NCBI GenBank assembly: GCA_030040625.1
Contig: JASHTI010000076.1
Span: 1 to 37,403 of the forward strand
DNA from: Thermoplasmata archaeon
Lineage (GTDB): Archaea > Thermoplasmatota > Thermoplasmata > Lutacidiplasmatales > UBA184
DNA: 37,403 bases
Direction of reading: 5' to 3'
The first letter of the stretch is position 1; every line of letters starts with the position of its first letter. Below are positions 1-8,126 of this stretch, one piece after another. Below the pieces are notes generated by a model. It had not been told where the DNA came from. It was given only the letters and a program-made list of their open reading frames with translations, and did no database searches. The translations under genes and the position numbers were made by a program.

Positions 1-1
1 G

Positions 2-709
2 CGTCAGCAGGAGCTCTACCGTCAGGGGCAGGGCCCGCAGACGGAGGCCGAGCGCCTCTACCACGAGAGCGGAGAGCTCGGCCGCCAGCTCTCACAGCTC
101 CGCCGGGCGGCGGAGCGCGCCCGTCAGGCGATGGAGTCTGCCGTCATTCGCCGGCGCGAGCTGGTCCTGACCTTCGACCGCCATGAGCGGATCAACCCCG
201 AGCAGCTCCGCCGCGAGATCGCGGAGCTCGAGCTGCGTCAGCAGACGCGGGCCCTCCCGATCGAGGAGGAGAACGCCCTCATCGCGGAGCTCCGCCGCAA
301 GACCAAGGCGGTGCAGGAGTTCGAGACGCGGCGGGACCAGGTCGCGCAGCACGAGGTCCAGCGCAAGGAGGCCGACACCGCGATCGTGGCCGCCCGCGCC
401 GAGATCGATCGCATCCTGAAGGAGATGGAGGCGGTCCGCGGAGAGCGCGATCGGCGCAAGGCGGAGATCCCGGTCAACCTCGAGGCGGCGGGCGCGGCGG
501 TGGCCGAGATGCGCACGGCCGGCCGCAGCCGAGCCGAGCTGACGGCCCAGCTCGACGCCCTGGGCCGCGAGATCGCCGAGATCGAGAAGGAGGGCCGGGA
601 GCTGCTCCGGCGCTACCACGAACGGCAGGAGCTGGCCCGGGAGATCATGCGCGAGTACGCCCGTCCGGCCTCGGGCGGTGGCAACGGCGAGGCGACCGGT
701 GCGCCGTAG
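2..709 (+). CDS. COG1340-type archaeal coiled-coil protein (5' end outside window)
   Basis: The reading frame is open from the first bases of the window through the TAG at 707-709, so the gene starts upstream of the window; the first Met inside it, at 131, is probably internal. The visible 235 residues are almost entirely charged alpha-helix with heptad-like patterning (long E/R/A/L runs), ending in a Gly-rich low-complexity tail. A segment shortly after residue 65 has the order NPE, EIAELELRQQTRALPIEEE, then ELRRK. This resembles the conserved hinge of the COG1340 family of archaeal coiled-coil proteins, where a helix reaches a (Q/K)T-x-x-LP/S-x-EEE motif. The molecular function of that family is not established; a structural or chromosome-associated role is only a guess. 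There are no membrane segments or catalytic motifs. The family call rests on the hinge motif and composition. Confidence 0.7.
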   Translation, partial: RQQELYRQGQGPQTEAERLYHESGELGRQLSQLRRAAERARQAMESAVIRRRELVLTFDRHERINPEQLRREIAELELRQQTRALPIEEENALIAELRRKTKAVQEFETRRDQVAQHEVQRKEADTAIVAARAEIDRILKEMEAVRGERDRRKAEIPVNLEAAGAAVAEMRTAGRSRAELTAQLDALGREIAEIEKEGRELLRRYHERQELAREIMREYARPASGGGNGEATGAP

Positions 710-711
710 CC

Positions 712-726
712 TCCCCCGAGGGGGGT
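712..726 (+). terminator. C/G hairpin just after the coiled-coil gene
   Basis: A short C5/G5 inverted repeat begins two bases after the stop codon of the coiled-coil gene. There is no T-run, which is the usual archaeal termination signal, so a terminator role is weakly supported. The rest of 727-940 is GC-rich with no convincing gene. Confidence 0.2.
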
Positions 727-944
727 CGCGGCCCCAGCCCCACTCGAACGCGTAGCGGATGCCGCGACAAGGGGGCCGGTGGGCCCCCGGGCCGGGGCGC
801 TCGTGTCGATGGCGTCTCGCTATCCTAGTACTGTCTAGGCGGGCGGTCCGGGGCACCCTCGGCGCCCCCGGGAGAGACTCGGTCGGCTTCCCGGGGGCCC
901 CGGACCCCCCGGCGGGCGTGTCGGAAGGTTTTTGACACCATAGC

Positions 945-953
945 CCGCTAATC
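945..953 (+). promoter_or_regulatory. TATA-like element of the 973 surface-protein gene
   Basis: The element gctaatcgc is centred about 24 bases before the ATG at 973. This is the spacing expected if transcription starts at or next to the start codon (leaderless mRNA). Confidence 0.45.
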
Positions 954-972
954 GCTCGCGGTTCCCCCAGTT

Positions 973-2409
973 ATGACGAGGCTATCGAGAACGGATCGCA
1001 CGAAACTCCTGACGACCGCCGGCCTGGCGACGGGAATGCTCCTGGTCGCTCTGCTCGCCGGGACCTCCGCCGCTGCGCCCACGCACCCGTCGGTGTCGCC
1101 CGCGAGCTCGTCCACCGAGCAATGGGCGTTCGGAGGCTCCGTGAGCTCCTCCTACAGCTGCACGACGACCGCCTGTCCCGGTGGAACGCTCAGCGCGAAC
1201 CAGACCCTCGGGATCAGCTACAACGCCCAGCTCCACTGGGCGGTCATCTACACGCGCACGAACGTCTCCGCGAGCCAGGTCGAGCTCAGCGTCAAGGCGG
1301 CGATCGGCGCCTCGGTCTCGCTCAGCTTCTCGGCGTGCGTCACGACCACCACGTGCCAGACCGAATCCCTCTCGGCGTCGGTCAGCGGTTGGGAGACCGC
1401 GGCCGGCTCCACGAACGTGACGACCTCCTCGCTCACGCTCGCGAGCGGGCCGGACGCCCCGGGGCCGGTCACGGCCTTGGCGATCATGAACGCGGCGGCC
1501 TCCCTGGCGTTCAACGTCAGCGGTAACCTGAACCTCAACGTGCCGGGGACCCCGGCGACCACCGCCTCGATCTCCTTCGACGTCGGCGGGCACGGCAGCT
1601 CGACCGTCGACTTCTCCACCCCGCTCGCGATCCTGCCGGTCAGCCCGAACAAGTACGACAACTGGACCAGCAGCGAACCGTTCACGGCGAGCGGCTCGTA
1701 CCTGAGCGGGATCTCCGCTCACGGCACGGAGGACGGGGAGTCGGAGTCGGCCAGCGCCTGGACGCCGGGGAATGTCGCGACCTCGGGGACGATCTCCGTC
1801 GTCGGGAACGACACCGGGACCAGCACCGTCTGGAACAACTACACCACCCCGCACAAGTCCTACACCGTCCAGGACATCCTGCTGAACATCTCCGGGGACA
1901 ACTACACGGCGACCGACGGGTGGGTCCTCTACTCCGGCGCCGCCTTCGAGAACCTCTTCTCCGGCCTCGAGGCCGAGACGGCCCCCGCGATCGCGGCGGT
2001 GACGCCGGCGATCTCGGCCGGCGTCTACAGCGCTCCGGAGAGCGTCTACTACACCTCGGCGAACGGCGTCCTCGGTGAGTCGCTGGTGGGCAACATCTCC
2101 TCGATCGACAGCAGCCTCTCGGGCGCGCCGAGCCTCTCGGTGAACGCGGGCCCGGAGCCCGTCTCCGTCGCCGAGAGCCAGTACAACGCGATCACGGCGG
2201 GACCCGCCGCGGCGGCGTTCCCGCTCGCGCTCGTCCTCGGTGCCGTGGTCGTCGTCGTCGTCGTGGTCGCCGTCGTGGCGCTCGTCATGCGCAACCGGTC
2301 GGCCGGACGACGCCCCCCCACCGCCGACACCCCGCTGAACCCGCCCATGGCCGGTGACACCCCCATGAGCCCCGCGGGCCTGCAGCCGCCGACCGGCGGC
2401 CAGCCGTAG
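973..2409 (+). CDS. Secreted, C-terminally anchored surface protein, unknown function
   Basis: A 478-residue protein. The N-terminus has basic residues followed by a hydrophobic stretch (about residues 12-35) ending in Ala-rich sequence, which is a signal peptide. The exterior part is Ser/Thr/Gly/Ala-rich and beta-strand-like, with many N-glycosylation sequons (for example NVS, NVT, NTT, NYT) and two closely spaced cysteine pairs (CTTTAC near 55 and CVTTTTC near 121) that could form disulfides. Near 415-440 there is one very hydrophobic helix containing a run of valines, then RNR and a Pro-rich cytoplasmic tail. This layout (signal peptide, long Ser/Thr-rich ectodomain, single C-terminal helix, short basic tail) is common in cell-surface proteins of Thermoplasmata-type archaea. 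I recognise no enzymatic domain. The ATG at 973 is supported by a TATA-like element centred 24 bases upstream. Confidence 0.8.
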   Translation: MTRLSRTDRTKLLTTAGLATGMLLVALLAGTSAAAPTHPSVSPASSSTEQWAFGGSVSSSYSCTTTACPGGTLSANQTLGISYNAQLHWAVIYTRTNVSASQVELSVKAAIGASVSLSFSACVTTTTCQTESLSASVSGWETAAGSTNVTTSSLTLASGPDAPGPVTALAIMNAAASLAFNVSGNLNLNVPGTPATTASISFDVGGHGSSTVDFSTPLAILPVSPNKYDNWTSSEPFTASGSYLSGISAHGTEDGESESASAWTPGNVATSGTISVVGNDTGTSTVWNNYTTPHKSYTVQDILLNISGDNYTATDGWVLYSGAAFENLFSGLEAETAPAIAAVTPAISAGVYSAPESVYYTSANGVLGESLVGNISSIDSSLSGAPSLSVNAGPEPVSVAESQYNAITAGPAAAAFPLALVLGAVVVVVVVVAVVALVMRNRSAGRRPPTADTPLNPPMAGDTPMSPAGLQPPTGGQP

Positions 2410-2456
2410 AGAGACGACCGGCCCACCCCGTCCCGGGGCCCAGGCGGGCCCCGGGC

Positions 2457-3374
2457 TCACGCCGGACGGGACCGTTCGCGGCCGGGACGGGCGCGGCTCG
2501 CGCTCCCCCGGTCGTCCGGGCGCCGTCCGGCCGCCACGAGGATCTCGCAGGGAGCTCCGGGCGAGCCCGGGGCGAGGAACGGTGCGACCGCGGTCTCCAC
2601 CTCGGCCCAAGCGGCGGCCTGGTCGGACGCCGACAGGCGCTGGACCGTCGCGCCGAGGATCTCCCGGTAGAACTCCATCAACTTCGTGAGGCTCGGCGGA
2701 CGGAGCGGGCAATCGACAGCCTCCACGGCCACCGACTCGAATCCGACCGAACGGAGGAGGTTTCCCAACCGCACCGGGTCGCTGAGGCTGAACGGCCCCG
2801 GGGCCGCGTCCGGAGGCGGCGGCGGGTGGTCCGGGTCCGCCCAGCGGCTCAGGATCCTCGAGGGGCGTGACAGCACCCCATTCCGGTCCGGTGGCGAGAA
2901 GACGCTGAAGACCAGGCGACCGCCCGGTCGCAGCGTGGGGGCCAGGCGGGCCAGAGCGGTCTCCGGGGCCGCGAAGAACATGAACCCCTGGCGGCAGGCG
3001 ATGGCGTCCAGCGAGCCCGGCGACTGATCCGCCCGCTCACCGTCCATCACTCGGGCCGTCACCTGGCGGAGCTCCTGAAGGTTCTCCGCCATCCGCGCGA
3101 CCATGCGGGGGCCGCTGTCCGTCGCGATGACGTGCCCGCTCGGGCCCACCGCGGCCGCGAGGGCGCGGGTGAAGCCGCCGGTTCCGGCCGCGAGCTCGAG
3201 GACCTGATCGCCGGCCCGCAGCCCCAGGGCGCGCTCCATGTTCGCGGTCGCCGGCGCGAACCAGCTCTCGACCATCGGGGTCCATTCGTCCCAGCGGTCG
3301 GCCCGGGCATCCCATGCCTCGACGGTCGCCTCCTTCGGCGAGCGGGGAGGCGGTGCTTCGTGCGCCGCCGGCAT
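2457..3374 (-). CDS. Class I SAM-dependent methyltransferase
   Basis: A 305-residue protein with the Rossmann-type SAM-binding signature LELAAGTGGFT (about residues 59-69). This is followed by an acidic ribose-binding strand (IATDSGPRM) and, after the DAIACRQGFMF strand, the post-core segment LRPGGRLVFSVF. It fits the UbiE/Methyltransf_11 superfamily; the substrate cannot be told. Two starts are possible. A GTG at 3386 has GGAGG upstream. The ATG at 3374 lies about 26 bases from the centre of a TATA-like element (ttagatag, 3396-3403), which would give a leaderless message, and I prefer it. The gene is divergent from the metalloprotein gene at 3505. Confidence 0.85.
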   Translation of the reverse strand: MPAAHEAPPPRSPKEATVEAWDARADRWDEWTPMVESWFAPATANMERALGLRAGDQVLELAAGTGGFTRALAAAVGPSGHVIATDSGPRMVARMAENLQELRQVTARVMDGERADQSPGSLDAIACRQGFMFFAAPETALARLAPTLRPGGRLVFSVFSPPDRNGVLSRPSRILSRWADPDHPPPPPDAAPGPFSLSDPVRLGNLLRSVGFESVAVEAVDCPLRPPSLTKLMEFYREILGATVQRLSASDQAAAWAEVETAVAPFLAPGSPGAPCEILVAAGRRPDDRGSASRARPGRERSRPA

Positions 3375-3395
3375 CGCACCGTGCACGGTGGCCTC

Positions 3396-3403
3396 CTATC
3401 TAA
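3396..3403 (-). promoter_or_regulatory. TATA-like element of the methyltransferase gene
   Basis: The element reads ttagatag on the minus strand. Its centre lies about 26 bases upstream of the ATG at 3374, consistent with leaderless transcription and helping decide the start against the GTG at 3386. Confidence 0.4.
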
Positions 3404-3504
3404 TCCCCCACGCTGCCTCCGGCGACTCCGGCCGGGAGCGCGGCGACGCGGGCGGACCGAAGGGGTTAGGTGAAGGGGCCGCTGGCCCCCACCGCGGAGG
3501 AGCG

Positions 3505-4035
3505 GTGGCGGTCGAGGCGAAGCTGGGGGTCCGACTGGAGCGGGCCGCGCCGACCAAGCTCTACCCGTTCACGCGGTTCTTCCGGGGATTCGAGAGGGTC
3601 CCGGCGATCCGCGCGCTCTTCGGGGCGAAGACCGGGAAGGTGCTTCGTTCGCAGAAGGTCGAGTTCTTCTCCGCCCGGTTCGGCTACATGGGGACGAGCG
3701 ACGAGGACGGCCACCTCCTGATCAGCACGCGTCACCTCGCCCGGAGCCCGTTCCGCACCGTCTACCTCGACCTCGTCCACGAGCTGCGTCACGTCAAGCA
3801 GTTCCAGGACGGGCGCCCCCTGTTCTACCCGAAGCTCGCCTACGTCGACGCGCCGAGCGAGATCGAGGCGTACCGTTTCACGGTGGACGAGGGCCGTCGC
3901 ATCGGCCTGACCGACGCACAGCTCTTCGACTACCTCCACACCGAGTGGATGACCCCGGCCGAGCACCGGCGCCTCGCGCGCCGCTGCGGGGTGACGCCCC
4001 GGCCCGCCCCCAAGCGCGGCCGCCGACGCCGCTGA
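3505..4035 (+). CDS. Small HExxH zinc-metalloprotein
   Basis: A 176-residue protein beginning with GTG at 3505, chosen because GGAGGA ends 3 bases before it; the frame is open further upstream but that part is unlike protein. Residues H92-E93-L-R-H96 form a gluzincin HExxH motif (LVHELRHVKQ). About 25 residues later comes DAPSEIEAYRF, with glutamates (E119 or E121) placed to supply a third zinc ligand. The pattern resembles small bacterial and archaeal metallopeptidase-like proteins of unknown substrate. The C-terminus is Arg/Lys/Pro-rich and could bind nucleic acid or a membrane surface. There is no signal peptide, so it is probably cytoplasmic. Protease activity is inferred only from the motif. 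Confidence 0.7.
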   Translation: MAVEAKLGVRLERAAPTKLYPFTRFFRGFERVPAIRALFGAKTGKVLRSQKVEFFSARFGYMGTSDEDGHLLISTRHLARSPFRTVYLDLVHELRHVKQFQDGRPLFYPKLAYVDAPSEIEAYRFTVDEGRRIGLTDAQLFDYLHTEWMTPAEHRRLARRCGVTPRPAPKRGRRRR

Positions 4036-4050
4036 GCCGGCCGCCGCCTT

Positions 4051-5433
4051 CTACAGGATGATCCGTTCCGGCTCGACGTCGCGCCGTTCCAGCGAGAGGC
4101 GCTCAGGGCGGTACGTCTCGCCGGTGAACAGCCGCGCCTCGTGCCGACCGCGGCAGGCCGCCGCCGCCAGCCGTCCGAGGGCGTCGGCCTTCATGATCCC
4201 GCTACCGGAGTCGCCGCCCACGAACGTCACGCCGTAGGCCGTCGTGACCAGCACCGGCAGGCCGTCCGGGCTGAAGCTGTAGTAGCCGCCCCAGCTCGAC
4301 TCGAGCCGGGCGCCACCCGACTCGAGCGCCGGGAAGTACGGGCTGATCGCCGGAAGGAGATCGGTGGCGTAGGCCGAGCGGTCGCCGAGCCGGCCCATGT
4401 CAAAGTCGAGCCGCCCGTCACGCGCCGGGTCCTCTCGGGTGCCGATCGGGTGCGTCAGCGTCTCGACGCCGCCCAGCCAGAGCCGGCGCTGGCGGAAGAT
4501 CGGCTTGATGGTCGCGCCGGTCGGCAGGATCAGGAACGGGCACCGGCCCCGCCCGTCCGTCGAGTCGAGCGGATGCACCGGGGCGCTCCAGTCGAGGATC
4601 TCCTCCGCCGCCGGGCCGGCGACCGAGAAGAGCCGCTGGGCCCGAGGGCTGCAACCGGTGGCGAAGCCGAGCGGGTGCAGGATCCGGTCGGACCAGGCAC
4701 CCCCGGCGACGACCACGCGATCGGCGGCGGTGGACCGGTCATCGCCGAAGTGCACGCGGGCGATCCGCAGGCGACCGGCCATCTGCTCCTGGAATCCGTA
4801 CGGCCGCCCGTCCGGCTCGTGGCGCAGGATCTCCGGGCGCCCCTCGAACGAGAGACGCCGCACGGTCTGCCCGAACGCGAACTCGACCCCGCGCCGCTCG
4901 GCGGCCTCGCGGTAGAAGCGGGCGAGGAGCTCCGGAGCGATCGCGCCGCAGTTGCGCCCGAAGAGGCCACCGGTGATCGGCTCGGGAGGTGGCGCGTCGT
5001 CCCCCTCGTACCACCGGGCCGGCGCGACGCTCAGCCCCGGGCAGCCCCGGAGCTCCTCCAGCCCCAGCAGCTCCGCGTCGATCGCCCCGCGATTGTGGGC
5101 GACCAGGGCGCCGTACTCCTCCTGCAGGCGTTCGGGCAGGAGCCAGAGGTAGCCGTACCGGTCGAGCAGCGGCACCGGCGCGCGGAGCTCGGGGTGCTCC
5201 GCCATGAGCTGGACGTAGAAGGCGATCGAGCTGCCCGCGAGGAGCCGGTTGTCCCGCGAGCTGAAGACGTCGCGGGCCATCGCATTGCTCGCGCCCATCG
5301 AGCCCTCGCCGGGGCCGTCCCGGGCGTCGACCACGAGGATCGACCGCTCGGCCGCCTCCGCCGCGAGGTGGTAGGCGGTGGCGAGCCCGAACGGGCCGGC
5401 GCCGACGATCACGATGTCGTAGCGATCGCGCAC
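4051..5433 (-). CDS. FAD-dependent oxidoreductase, DAO (glycine/sarcosine oxidase-like) family
   Basis: A 460-residue protein with an N-terminal dinucleotide-binding motif IVIVGAGPFGLATAYHLA (G11, G13, G16) and an acidic end to the second strand (ILVVDARDG) that contacts the FAD ribose. A later segment, VVVAGGAWSD, is the second FAD signature. Near the C-terminus is SPDGLPVLV, then VTFVGGDSGSGIMKADALGRL, which matches the FAD-pyrophosphate region of DAO proteins. It should oxidise an amine or hydroxy acid, with the substrate unknown. It starts with GTG at 5433 behind a GGAGG-like site, with a TATA-like catatgc about 38 bases upstream. It is divergent from the aldolase gene at 5537, possibly within one catabolic function. 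Confidence 0.85.
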   Translation of the reverse strand: MRDRYDIVIVGAGPFGLATAYHLAAEAAERSILVVDARDGPGEGSMGASNAMARDVFSSRDNRLLAGSSIAFYVQLMAEHPELRAPVPLLDRYGYLWLLPERLQEEYGALVAHNRGAIDAELLGLEELRGCPGLSVAPARWYEGDDAPPPEPITGGLFGRNCGAIAPELLARFYREAAERRGVEFAFGQTVRRLSFEGRPEILRHEPDGRPYGFQEQMAGRLRIARVHFGDDRSTAADRVVVAGGAWSDRILHPLGFATGCSPRAQRLFSVAGPAAEEILDWSAPVHPLDSTDGRGRCPFLILPTGATIKPIFRQRRLWLGGVETLTHPIGTREDPARDGRLDFDMGRLGDRSAYATDLLPAISPYFPALESGGARLESSWGGYYSFSPDGLPVLVTTAYGVTFVGGDSGSGIMKADALGRLAAAACRGRHEARLFTGETYRPERLSLERRDVEPERIIL

Positions 5434-5497
5434 GCGCCGGGGCCCTCCGTCCCGCTCGGACGGCGGACGTGCATATGAGTCGCGAGCCGGGCGCTGG

Positions 5498-5507
5498 AAA
5501 GCTTATC
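5498..5507 (+). promoter_or_regulatory. BRE/TATA element of the HpaI-type aldolase gene
   Basis: The sequence ggaaagcttatcg combines a purine-rich BRE and a TATA-like gcttatc. It is centred about 33 bases before the ATG at 5537, a typical archaeal core promoter giving a very short leader. Confidence 0.5.
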
Positions 5508-5536
5508 GCGCCGCGCCCTCCCACGGCGGCGAAGCG

Positions 5537-6286
5537 ATGCGCGGTGCCCTGAAGCGACGACTCCTCGGCTCCCGGGAGACCTCCTACGGTACGTGGATCG
5601 CGTCGTCGTCGCTCGTCTGCGCGGACGCGCTGCGCGGTGCCGGCTTAGACTGGTTCATGATCGACACCGAGCACGCCCAGGTCAATCCCGAGACGCTGGC
5701 GGCGCTGGTGGCGCCGGCCGGGGAGGCGGCCCCCGTGCCGCTGGTCCGGGTGGGCAACGTCGACCTCTACCTCATCAAGCAGGCGCTGGACGCCGGTGCC
5801 CACGGGATCCTCGTCCCGCTCGTGAACACCGAGGCGCAGGCGCGGGCGGTGGTCGCCTACGCCAAGTACCCACCGGACGGCGTGCGCGGCATCGCCGCCG
5901 CCCCGGCGTCCCGGTACGGACGCGAGCTGGCCGGCTACCTGCGCAGCGCGAACGCCGAGACCCTGGTGGGGATCCAGATCGAGACCCGCGAGGCGCTCGA
6001 CAATCTCGAGGCGCTCGCAGCGGTGGAAGGGATCGACCTGCTCTTCGTGGGACCGCAGGACCTCACGCTCAACCTGGGACTGGTGGACGATCGCAAGCAC
6101 CCGCGTCTGCGGGAGGCGATGCGGCAGGTCGTCGCCGCCTGCGAGAAGCACGGGAAGATCCCCGGCACGCTCGTGATCGACGCGGCGGAGAAGCGGGCCG
6201 CGGCCGAGCTCGGCTTCCGCTTCGTCTCGCTGGCCTCCGACGTGCGGTTCCTCCTGAACGGCGCGAAGGCGTTCCTCGAGAGCTGA
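5537..6286 (+). CDS. HpcH/HpaI-family class II aldolase
   Basis: A 249-residue protein. Residues 38-46 (DWFMIDTEH) match the conserved strand and catalytic His region of the HpaI (2-keto-3-deoxy acid aldolase) family. GAHGILVPLVNTEAQA (about 91-106) is the family's PxV motif. GIQIETREALDN supplies the metal-binding Glu, and VGPQDLTLNLG gives the second metal ligand (Asp). Length and motif order are as expected for a complete enzyme. It should cleave a 2-keto-3-deoxy sugar acid or hydroxy-keto acid to pyruvate (or ketomalonate) plus an aldehyde, with a divalent metal; the precise substrate is not evident. It is divergent from the flavin oxidoreductase. Confidence 0.88.
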   Translation: MRGALKRRLLGSRETSYGTWIASSSLVCADALRGAGLDWFMIDTEHAQVNPETLAALVAPAGEAAPVPLVRVGNVDLYLIKQALDAGAHGILVPLVNTEAQARAVVAYAKYPPDGVRGIAAAPASRYGRELAGYLRSANAETLVGIQIETREALDNLEALAAVEGIDLLFVGPQDLTLNLGLVDDRKHPRLREAMRQVVAACEKHGKIPGTLVIDAAEKRAAAELGFRFVSLASDVRFLLNGAKAFLES

Positions 6287-6295
6287 GCCGATCCG

Positions 6296-6318
6296 CCCAC
6301 GGCCCTACGGCCCGTGGG
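6296..6318. terminator. Inverted repeat between convergent genes (aldolase / papain-like)
   Basis: CCCACGG at 6296-6302 pairs with CCGTGGG at 6312-6318, with a 9-base loop. It lies between the ends of the two convergent genes and covers the stop codon of the minus-strand gene. It could act as a bidirectional 3'-end structure. There is no T-run. Confidence 0.35.
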
Positions 6319-7147
6319 AGCGGCCCCGCCGGAAACCGCGGGATCGCCCGGTCGTGGCCCCCGGGGTGGACGACGGCGCGCCCGTGATCGCCGCGAGGTC
6401 CGTCTGCAGCTGGGCGAGGTCGAAGCCGGCCGGCGAGCGGCCCCCGCTCTCGATCCAGTCGGCGTCCGACAGCAGGGCGTACGCCTCGTCGCAGTACGCC
6501 TGGAGGAACGCCCACGACGCCGTCTTGACCGCGCCCCAGGTGACGAGGCTCACCACGTCGGCGGTGTAGCCGAGGACCGGGACGCAGTGGCCGTTCTGCG
6601 GATCCGGGGCCCAGTCCGGTCCGACCGCGCCGCTCGGAGGCAGTTCCCAGGGGACCGTCAGCGGGTCCCCCGCCTGCACCACCGCGTCGGGGAGCTCCAG
6701 CCCGACGAACGCTCCGCCGAAGAGGTAGACCGACTGCTGGAGCTCGCGGGTCACGGCCGGGTTGACCGCCGCGAAGGCGCTCAGGACATCCGACCTCGGG
6801 CCGAGCGGGACCCCCGCCCGCCATCGCTTGAGGAAATCCAGGATCACGACACCATCGTTCTGCGGGCTCACGACCCGATAGAGGGCGACGACCTGCGCCT
6901 CGGTGACAACCTCCGGGGCGGCGGGGCTGGCGTTGTCGCTCCACGCCTCGATCTGGTGCGCGGCGGCCGCGACGACGCAGTCTCCGAGCGTCGCGTTCGA
7001 GTCCATGCCCCAGCCTCCGGACGGCGTCGCCGTCTGCCACGCCACGGTCGGCGGAGGGGCCGGCGTGTCGGGCGCCAGGTAGCGCGCGAGGCGCAGGGTC
7101 CGGGGATCGACCCGACGCGGCTTCTTGCCGAGCTGGTACTTCGCCAT
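6305..7147 (-). CDS. Papain-like-fold cysteine protease-like protein
   Basis: A 280-residue protein starting MAKYQLGK at the ATG at 7147. The frame is open upstream, but that sequence is unlike protein and overlaps the divergent promoter region; a purine-rich BRE-like ggaaag lies about 35 bases before this ATG. The body has the order expected for a C1-type fold: DSNATLGDC57 followed by a helix containing H64, then NGHCVPVLGY with H187, then TWG (W204) before KTASWAFLQAYCDEAY. Proteins of this kind (LGK...GNxxxGDC...GHxVxxxGY...WG) occur in many bacteria and phages as uncharacterised papain-like proteins. Whether it is an active peptidase is not known. There is no signal peptide. Confidence 0.7.
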   Translation of the reverse strand: MAKYQLGKKPRRVDPRTLRLARYLAPDTPAPPPTVAWQTATPSGGWGMDSNATLGDCVVAAAAHQIEAWSDNASPAAPEVVTEAQVVALYRVVSPQNDGVVILDFLKRWRAGVPLGPRSDVLSAFAAVNPAVTRELQQSVYLFGGAFVGLELPDAVVQAGDPLTVPWELPPSGAVGPDWAPDPQNGHCVPVLGYTADVVSLVTWGAVKTASWAFLQAYCDEAYALLSDADWIESGGRSPAGFDLAQLQTDLAAITGAPSSTPGATTGRSRGFRRGRSHGP

Positions 7148-7326
7148 GCGCCCACCATGGGAGAGGGCCCGCAAGGGCTTTCCGGGGACCCTCGTCCGTT
7201 CCGTCGGCGAACCGAACTCGCGGGTCCGCGTACCGAAGGCTGCGGAGCGTGCTCCGGGTTCGCAAGCTACCGTCCCGGGAGATGCGGCCGCCTCACCGGC
7301 GAGAAAATCGCCGGCCCGGCCCGTCA

Positions 7327-7333
7327 GTTTAAG
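7327..7333 (+). promoter_or_regulatory. TATA-like element of the KaiC-like gene
   Basis: The element gtttaag is centred about 28 bases before the ATG at 7359. It supports that ATG rather than the earlier in-frame Met codons and predicts a leaderless mRNA. Confidence 0.45.
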
Positions 7334-7358
7334 GACCCCGCTCGGGCCTCTCCGGACC

Positions 7359-8126
7359 ATGCGCGGCCGCCGGACGCAGCCTGGCCCCAACGGAGCGTGG
7401 GACCCGATACCCGACCCTGCCGAGAAGTTCTCCAGCGGGATCCCGGACTTCGACCGTCTGCTCCGCGGAGGTCTTCCCCGGGGCGGCACGGCGCTCCTGA
7501 ACTGCGACGAGACCGTGGGGCCGGAGGACCTGGACCTCCTCCTGTTCCCGACGTTCCTGAACTTCCTCTACCAGTCGCGGGGGATCGTTGCCGTCCTGCC
7601 CTCGCGGGAGACGCCCCATGGGTTCCGTGACCGGCTGACCCGCTTCGCGACCCGACGCCGCTTCGATAGCCGGGTACGCGTGATCGACTACATCGGGGAG
7701 GACCGGGGGCTCCCGTACGTCGTGAACCTCGCCGACGCCGACGCGAACCCGATCGCGCGGAAGTCGGCGACCGCCAAGGTCATCGCGGCGGAGCGGCAGG
7801 CTCGGGGCAACCGGCGGCACCCGATCCTCGAGTTCAACGCCTTCGAGGTCTTCGACACGCTGATGGGGTCGGAGAAGGCGTTGAAGATGTTCTACTACGG
7901 GCTGAAGCGCATCCGCGCCCTCGGGAACCTCGGCGTGGGGGTCCTGGCGCCGGGCGTAGGCTGCGCGGCCGGCGTCCGCAGGATGTGCGACCTTGAGTTC
8001 GCGGTCCACCGCGACGAGGTCGGCCTCGTCATCCGCGGCGTCCGACCGTCGTTCCCGAGCCACGTCGTGACTCCCGATCCAACCCACGGCCTCCCGAGGG
8101 CCACCTTCGTTCCCCGGCCGGCCTGA
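7359..8126 (+). CDS. KaiC/RAD55-like protein with degenerate P-loop
   Basis: A 255-residue protein. FSSGIPDFDRLLRGGLPRGGTALL (about 25-48) is the entry to a KaiC/RAD55-type RecA fold, where a GxxxGKT Walker A should follow. Here the sequence continues NCDETVGPEDLD, with no GK(S/T), so ATP binding is doubtful. Later segments also follow the KaiC-like pattern: GIVAVLPSRETP (the strand after the P-loop helix), RVRVIDYIGED, and the C-terminal VGLVIRGVRPSF. A central LEFNAFEVFDTLMGSEKALKMFYYG stands where the Walker B strand is expected. Such inactive RecA-like proteins are frequent in archaea and often serve as regulatory or input proteins. The start is fixed by the TATA-like element. The gene is convergent with the antiporter gene. 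Confidence 0.7.
   Translation: MRGRRTQPGPNGAWDPIPDPAEKFSSGIPDFDRLLRGGLPRGGTALLNCDETVGPEDLDLLLFPTFLNFLYQSRGIVAVLPSRETPHGFRDRLTRFATRRRFDSRVRVIDYIGEDRGLPYVVNLADADANPIARKSATAKVIAAERQARGNRRHPILEFNAFEVFDTLMGSEKALKMFYYGLKRIRALGNLGVGVLAPGVGCAAGVRRMCDLEFAVHRDEVGLVIRGVRPSFPSHVVTPDPTHGLPRATFVPRPA

Noticed and set aside
735..800. Possible tRNA on the minus strand (TTCGAgt-like element)
   Set aside because: The T-stem does not pair properly and no D-arm or acceptor stem could be built.
92..856. Long minus-strand open frame opposite the coiled-coil gene
   Set aside because: Arg/Leu/Gly-rich shadow of a high-GC gene; the plus strand has clear coiled-coil protein sequence.
982..2712. 576-codon minus-strand frame opposite the surface protein
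   Set aside because: Composition is Arg/Gly/Asp repeats typical of antisense shadow; the opposite strand has signal peptide, sequons and anchor.
4141..5478. 445-codon plus-strand frame opposite the flavin oxidoreductase
   Set aside because: No domains; the minus strand carries the FAD motifs.
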